Source of the DNA: Patella vulgata | Lineage: Eukaryota > Mollusca > Gastropoda > Patellidae | Length of the DNA: 64,000 nt | Assembly (NCBI RefSeq): GCF_932274485.2 | Contig: NC_065883.2 | Location: 11,778,222-11,842,221 of the forward strand | Direction: 5' to 3' | Shown here: positions 60,901-64,000 of the stretch, one piece after another | How positions within the stretch are numbered: the first letter of the stretch is position 1 | Layout of the letters: each line of letters starts with the position of its first letter | Program-made: the position numbers and the translations under genes | The notes under the pieces: generated by a model | Database searches by the model: none | Told to the model about the DNA's origin: nothing | The model's input: the letters and a program-made list of their open reading frames with translations, nothing else

Positions 60901-63839
60901 ACAAGAGTGGTATTGAGCCTTTAACAAATACTTGTTACACTGCCAATGCAAACAAATGAAATGAAATTGGGTTTAATTTCCTACTTTTCTGTACTGACAG
61001 GTCTAAGCAAACAAATTATTTCTTTATAGTGGCCTTAAATACCTGTATATATAAATATATACATCATGTGGACAAGTATATACATATATCATAAAGAACG
61101 TAACATATAATTAGTCATTATCATAGTATATCATATTACACTGTAGCCTGTGATATAATAATACCCAGCTGATGAATCTTAACGTGGTCATTATCAGTCT
61201 CCTAACCAGATTATAAATACCACTAAATGGCTTGTGCTAATGTAATTAAAAAAAGAGATGGTTGTTTTTCTCTACAAGGTGAGGTCAAGGGTAAATCAAA
61301 CAAAATATTATAAAAGATCACAGAAATCTTGTACTAATTACAGAAAGTTTTGTGTGAAACAACCAGTCTTTCCAGTTAATTAAAATCTGAAATGTTTTGA
61401 TTTCTGTATCATGACTTTAATTCCGAACAGCGATTTCTGTTCACTTGTTCTTTAAGACTATCGTGAAATAACAAGAACACATTCAGCGCTTTTAGGTCTC
61501 GGCAGATATACATCAGGTATATGGAGTTTAAATGCTAAATAAAATATTTTTTTGTTTAAGAAAACAAAATTGTTTGTTCTTTCACGATAGCTTTCAGAAC
61601 ACGGAAGATTTTGTGAATGGAAAAAAAGTAACTTTATTTACCAAAATGTCAGAATGTTATTTTGAAAAATTCACAGAATTCAGTTGTCAAGAAAAGTGTT
61701 TTCCCGGCAATTCTAATTCAATAATCTACATGCAAATCATAAAAATTGCAAACAAGCAACATTTACAGGGGAAGAGTCTAAATTATCCAACACAAAAACA
61801 GAAAGAGAAGTTACTTCCTTTAGAATTCTCTTCTGTAATTATTGGCAGTAATTGGAATCCTATTTTAAAACATTCAGCTTTCCAGCAACTGTGGAAATAT
61901 AAGAAAACAATTTCAGTACCCCACAAAAACGATTCTATCTCTAAAATGCAAGCTAAATCATTTTCTATTAGATTGTAATCGTTGAAGACAGGATGTAATT
62001 CTGATGCACCACGTACAAATGAACATTATCATCCAAATCACAAATTTTTTTTTTAGCCATTTTACTGAAGAAATGTTTTAAAGTAAGACTCCAATTACAG
62101 AATCAGGCTGCTATTTTTAAGAATCAATGTGATAGTCTTAAAGGAGATCACCATTTAAAAACCATGATCAGATAAGGAGAAGGGGTTGTAGGATCTCTGA
62201 AGATAATTTATTAATACGTTATCAGTTAATGACATTACCAGTCCAAAAAAAAACAAAAGGCATAATTTATTAGTTGATGTTCTAAGTAGGCCCAGAATAA
62301 CACTATTATATAGCGACAGAAGAAGCACATGTCTTAATAAGTGAACACTTGACAGAACAGATCTGGTCATAAACTCTGATTGAGGGTTTAAACTTGTTGA
62401 GATCTAATGATATTGTGTCCTGAACCTCAATAAAAAATCATTTTGTTATAATAGCATTGAATTAATCAAGGGTAAATATCTGATAAACAATGAACAGGTT
62501 ATTTTTGACTTGTATTTACTAGACATTGACAGGTGGAATGTGCTTGGTTCATTTCTTATAAGGAAAAGCAGAATTCTGTCTTCCAGTATATCAAGTTTAA
62601 GAACCGTCATAAAAATAATGTTTTAATGTAATTAGATAACTATTAAAACAAGCGATTTTTGACTATACTTAATTTTCATCAAATAGCATGTAAAATCTGG
62701 CCTTGGGTGTCAATTTACAGTCATTTTCGCTAACTAAGATAAAACCATCAATAAATTTAGGGAAAAGTGTTAAAAAATTGCATGAATGTGAAGAAAAGAT
62801 GAATCAAAGATATCCTTTTTTAAAGATGTGAAAGAAGGGGTTCTATGGAATAAAACAACAAAAAACAGTATTTGGGAAAGGTTCAATCTTTAAAATATCT
62901 TAGAAATAGCAGCCTTTAAAAGATAAGACAGATTAATACCCATACTGAAAACCCTACTATCCATTAAATTCAATTGTGTCACACTGGTGTCCAAAAAGTA
63001 TATAAAGAATCAATTTAGGTTGGTGTGGTGGTGAGGGTGTTGAAAGTTTTTGTTGTAAAAATAAACACATGAAGCTTGAAGATAGTGTTTAAATAAAACT
63101 TAAGATGAACTTTTTCTAATTTAATGTATCTTTTTCGCGCAAGTTAAATGACCGATTTTTTAACATGCAACATTCAAATATTATAGAAATAATCAGATCA
63201 ACTCCATTCTTTACATCGCAAAAATGTACCAAATATAAAAAATTATAATTACAATCATAATTATTTACCCAAACTATTTGTTGAAATTAATAATCATGCT
63301 GAATTAAATTGAACTAACAAAAAAAAAACTTCGCTGCTTTATGAAATTTGACGCGTAAATAAAACAAGTAAGGGTAAAATATCAACTATTAAAAATAATA
63401 AAAATATTAAAATGCCTGTATAAAAACCAAAAATAGAAAAATTTTCAAAGAAATTTAAAAAAAAAAAAAAAAAAGCAGCAAATACCAGAAAGAAAAGACA
63501 AATGATAATGTGAGAACATGAACGGCACAAAATCTAATATCAAGAAAAAGAAATTTCAAAACTTTTAACAGTTACCTCCCTTTTTATTCCATGGTTACGA
63601 ACTTGGCGTACACAAATTGGATGGTAGAGTCCTCAAATATGGTTGGCGATTGTAAAGCATCAAAACAGAAAAAATATAAAAATCATACTGACACTTACGG
63701 TCTCTTTGACGGCCATAAAGCCGTGACACATCCATCGTCTGGTGGTTCCATCTCTACAAATATAGGCAAAGCCCTTCTCGTGGTTACGATCAGGGGCACA
63801 GAACGAAACTTTTTCAATTGTTTGGTCAACTATCATACT
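48444..63839 (-). CDS. numb: Numb, C-terminal 435 residues (gene span, five exons)
   Basis: In gene order the exons are 63839-63699, 57873-57684, 51923-51708, 50268-50032 and 48967-48444; phases agree throughout and the stop is TAG at 48444-48446. Numb is a membrane-associated endocytic adaptor, segregated unequally in dividing precursor cells, that limits Notch signalling. Visible hallmarks: the second half of the PTB domain ([43 protein letters not shown]), the basic phospho-sites RQGSFRGF and [13 protein letters not shown], the NumbF-like [18 protein letters not shown], and near the C-terminus DPF (alpha-adaptin type) and NPF (EH-domain type). The N-terminus and first half of the PTB domain are outside the window. 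Confidence 0.97.
49157..49357 (-). repeat. Old SINE-A copy, minus
   Basis: GATCGAAACCACC, ATGACAGATCTTATGATC and CACTCGACCACCCAACC keep the reversed SINE-A head; a further decayed copy may lie at about 49440-49530. Confidence 0.6.
49640..49913 (-). repeat. SINE-A, full length, 13-bp target duplication
   Basis: CAACATGTCTAGT flanks it at 49627-49639 and 49914-49926. Close to consensus, so recent. It lies in the last Numb intron. Confidence 0.95.
50032..50268 (-). CDS. numb: Numb exon (NumbF-like region)
   Basis: The acceptor is ATATTTACAG and the donor A/GTAAGT. It encodes [20 protein letters not shown], then [14 protein letters not shown] and a His/Ser/Pro-rich stretch to [18 protein letters not shown] corresponds to the DSISSLCTQIT segment of vertebrate Numb. 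Confidence 0.94.
50345..50790. repeat. About 50-bp tandem repeat split by a SINE-B
   Basis: AAGGACTAAAGATGGGATAT-type units occur before (50345) and after (50700, 50750) the SINE insertion. Confidence 0.75.
50391..50679 (-). repeat. SINE-B, minus, with target duplication
   Basis: ACACCAAATCTAAG (50377-50390) and ACACCAAATCAAAG (50680-50693) flank a copy lacking only the head. Confidence 0.9.
50814..51177. mobile_element. CTGATTAAAACACAG MITE, copy 2
   Basis: Complete, with both inverted ends; it matches 9820-10175, including TGAGGGATTAGCCAATGAAA and CTACAACCGGTCAGATC-like sequence. Confidence 0.87.
51708..51923 (-). CDS. numb: Numb exon (phospho-regulated segment)
   Basis: The acceptor is TATATTCAG and the donor G/GTAAGC. 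It encodes [34 protein letters not shown] and [20 protein letters not shown]. The Ser in RQGSF and in LSLR align with the sites phosphorylated by aPKC/CaMK and bound by 14-3-3 in vertebrate Numb (family knowledge). Confidence 0.96.
52075..52430 (+). repeat. About 165-190 bp tandem duplication with an A-run
   Basis: GTTTTAACTGGGTTATTTGT through GGAACTGGCTTGCAAGCCAT, two copies; the second has a run of more than 20 A at about 52270. Confidence 0.85.
52864..53066 (-). repeat. SINE-A, 5'-truncated, minus
   Basis: CATTCTGA at 52856-52863 and 53067-53074; the tRNA-like head is absent. Confidence 0.88.
53365..53761 (-). mobile_element. T1 MITE, minus
   Basis: TTAA at 53361-53364 and 53762-53765; complete and close to the consensus. 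Confidence 0.92.
53775..54075 (+). repeat. Uninterrupted copy of the 2.04-3.46 kb host repeat
   Basis: ACTAAACTTAGGCTGTCTG, GGTCCTAAATCTACG and GGATATGGCGG run continuously, with no foldback at the position where the left copy has one. Confidence 0.85.
54267..54485 (-). repeat. SINE-A with internal deletion, minus
   Basis: TAATTTAAG at 54258-54266 and 54486-54494; the GGAGGATCGAAACC junction removes the mid-body. Confidence 0.9.
54918..55228 (-). repeat. SINE-A with a long (GA)n edge, minus
   Basis: An uninterrupted GA run of about 37 bases precedes a complete reversed copy ending near CGGCCATCCAACC. Confidence 0.88.
55449..55718 (-). repeat. SINE-B, minus, with target duplication
   Basis: GGATCTTCCTGGT (55436-55448) and GGACCTTCCTGGT (55719-55731) flank it; five ATTTC-type tail units. 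Confidence 0.87.
55983..57050 (+). repeat. About 190-210 bp tandem array in a Numb intron
   Basis: Four diverged units share TTCTAGAAGCACA, AACTCGAGTTTATCA, CAGCCCTGCTCTTTT and ATTTCCAATTTC (near 55990, 56200, 56735, 56840). Confidence 0.8.
56385..56730 (-). repeat. SINE-B, full length, inserted in the tandem array
   Basis: The reversed tail through head, to CCACCGTGGCTCC, is complete. It sits between units two and three. No clear target duplication. Confidence 0.87.
57075..57660 (+). repeat. About 170-215 bp tandem repeat next to a Numb exon
   Basis: GAAAACCACTGCTCCCATTT and GATTTCTCCATTAATGACT recur three times, with internal deletions in later units. The array stops about 20 bp from the exon donor at 57684. 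Confidence 0.88.
57684..57873 (-). CDS. numb: Numb exon (end of PTB domain)
   Basis: The acceptor is ATTGTTATCAG and the donor G/GTAATG. It encodes [20 protein letters not shown] and then [32 protein letters not shown] forms the C-terminal helix of the PTB domain; TRTGSFR matches a conserved basic phospho-motif after it. Confidence 0.96.
58206..58268 (-). repeat. SINE-B tail fragment, minus
   Basis: GAAATGAAATGGAGTTTAAC and CCTACTGTTCTGCC; ends against the neighbouring T1 MITE. Confidence 0.75.
58283..58676 (-). mobile_element. T1 MITE, minus
   Basis: TTAA at 58279-58282 and 58677-58680; complete. Confidence 0.92.
58681..59616. other. Numb intron, unique
   Basis: No repeat family or exon recognised. 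Confidence 0.5.
59618..60030 (-). repeat. Old SINE-A copy split by a younger SINE-A
   Basis: The left part (CCCTGCGCATAGGTGTCTTT to CACAAGGTTAGG) and right part (after 59982, GCTGATGACCCAAC) are diverged SINE-A pieces on either side of the insertion. Confidence 0.8.
59690..59971 (-). repeat. SINE-A inserted into SINE-A
   Basis: ACAAGGTTAGG flanks it exactly at 59679-59689 and 59972-59982; full length. Confidence 0.94.
60228..60440 (-). repeat. SINE-A without its 3' end, minus
   Basis: The head and body are near consensus but it begins at CATATGGTTTAATTTTA, so the last 70 bp and CT edge are missing. No target duplication seen. Confidence 0.85.
60575..60920 (+). mobile_element. TTAA MITE family T2, copy 2
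   Basis: AGGGACAATAACACTCTTG to CAAGAGTGGTATTGAGCCT, with TTAA at 60571-60574 and 60921-60924. Confidence 0.9.
60958..61006 (-). repeat. Very short SINE-B insertion, 49 bp
   Basis: Only the 3' tail (GAAATGAAATTGGGTTTAAT, CTACTTTTCTGTACTGAC) is present, flanked by GCAAACAAAT at 60948-60957 and 61007-61016. Confidence 0.87.
61017..63698. other. Numb intron, largely unique
   Basis: AT-rich sequence with no repeat family seen. A 148-codon open frame on the plus strand at 61532-61978 has no recognisable domain or splice context and is antisense to Numb. Confidence 0.5.
63699..63839 (-). CDS. numb: Numb exon (PTB domain core)
   Basis: The acceptor is ATATTTCTTTCAG and the donor ACC/GTAAGT, phase 0 at both ends. 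It encodes [20 protein letters not shown] then [20 protein letters not shown] and MAVKET, 47 residues nearly identical to vertebrate and insect Numb. Earlier exons are expected beyond position 64000. Confidence 0.98.
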
Positions 63840-64000
63840 CTGAAAGAAATATACCAAAATTATCACAAATAATAAATTATATTAGACTGGTTACAGTAGT
63901 CCAACATAGGGGCGTAAAGTGATCAAATTTGATTAAGCGCGGAAGCTTGATGAAAATATGAGGATATAGTCATATCTTTGTTAATTTATGTATATTAACT

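Noticed and set aside
61532-61978. Plus-strand open frame of 148 codons in the first Numb intron of the window
   Set aside because: AT-rich, no recognisable domain, no clear promoter or splice signals, single frame by chance is plausible.
1-64000. LTR elements, endogenous viruses or Polintons
   Set aside because: No paired LTRs, primer-binding sites or capsid, polymerase or integrase motifs were seen.

Overview
This is a 64 kb piece of animal nuclear DNA: AT-rich, intron-rich and full of short non-autonomous repeats. The repeat landscape (tRNA-derived SINEs with GTTAAACCCC tails, repeats beginning TATACGCCCAC, TTAA-flanked MITEs) and a clear invertebrate Numb gene point to a mollusc, possibly a gastropod. 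The species call is an inference. No bacterial, viral, LTR-retrotransposon or CRISPR feature was seen.

Left third (about 1.2-20.7 kb, plus strand). One host gene can be rebuilt from eight coding exons (5173-20267) whose splice phases all agree. It gives a 643-residue type I membrane protein: signal peptide, a domain resembling the lamin-tail (LTD) fold, a Thr/Ser-rich mucin-like linker, a second LTD-like segment, a Cys-containing membrane-proximal region, one transmembrane helix and a 39-residue tail with an acidic dileucine motif. A short upstream exon (1250-1267), next to an ETS-type promoter motif, would join in frame and add nine residues. I do not recognise this gene by name.

Right third (48.4-63.8 kb, minus strand). 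Five exons encode the C-terminal 435 residues of Numb, the endocytic adaptor and cell-fate determinant: the second half of the PTB domain, the phospho-regulated RQGSFRGF and KRTLSLRL segments, and the C-terminal DPF and NPF motifs. The first exons lie beyond the right edge. The two genes converge on a gene-free interval of about 28 kb (20.7-48.4 kb).

The rest is mostly repeats. SINE family A is about 270 bp with a (CT)n end. SINE family B is about 370 bp with an (ATTTC)n end. A third family, C, has one copy. All three share a GACGTTAAAC-type 3' end. Three or more MITE families and a 1.2 kb foldback element are flanked by TTAA. There are also several other MITE families, long palindromic arrays and many minisatellites. 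Target-site duplications and nested insertions give a relative chronology in several places, including a foldback insertion whose empty site is preserved in a second copy of the host repeat at 53.8 kb.
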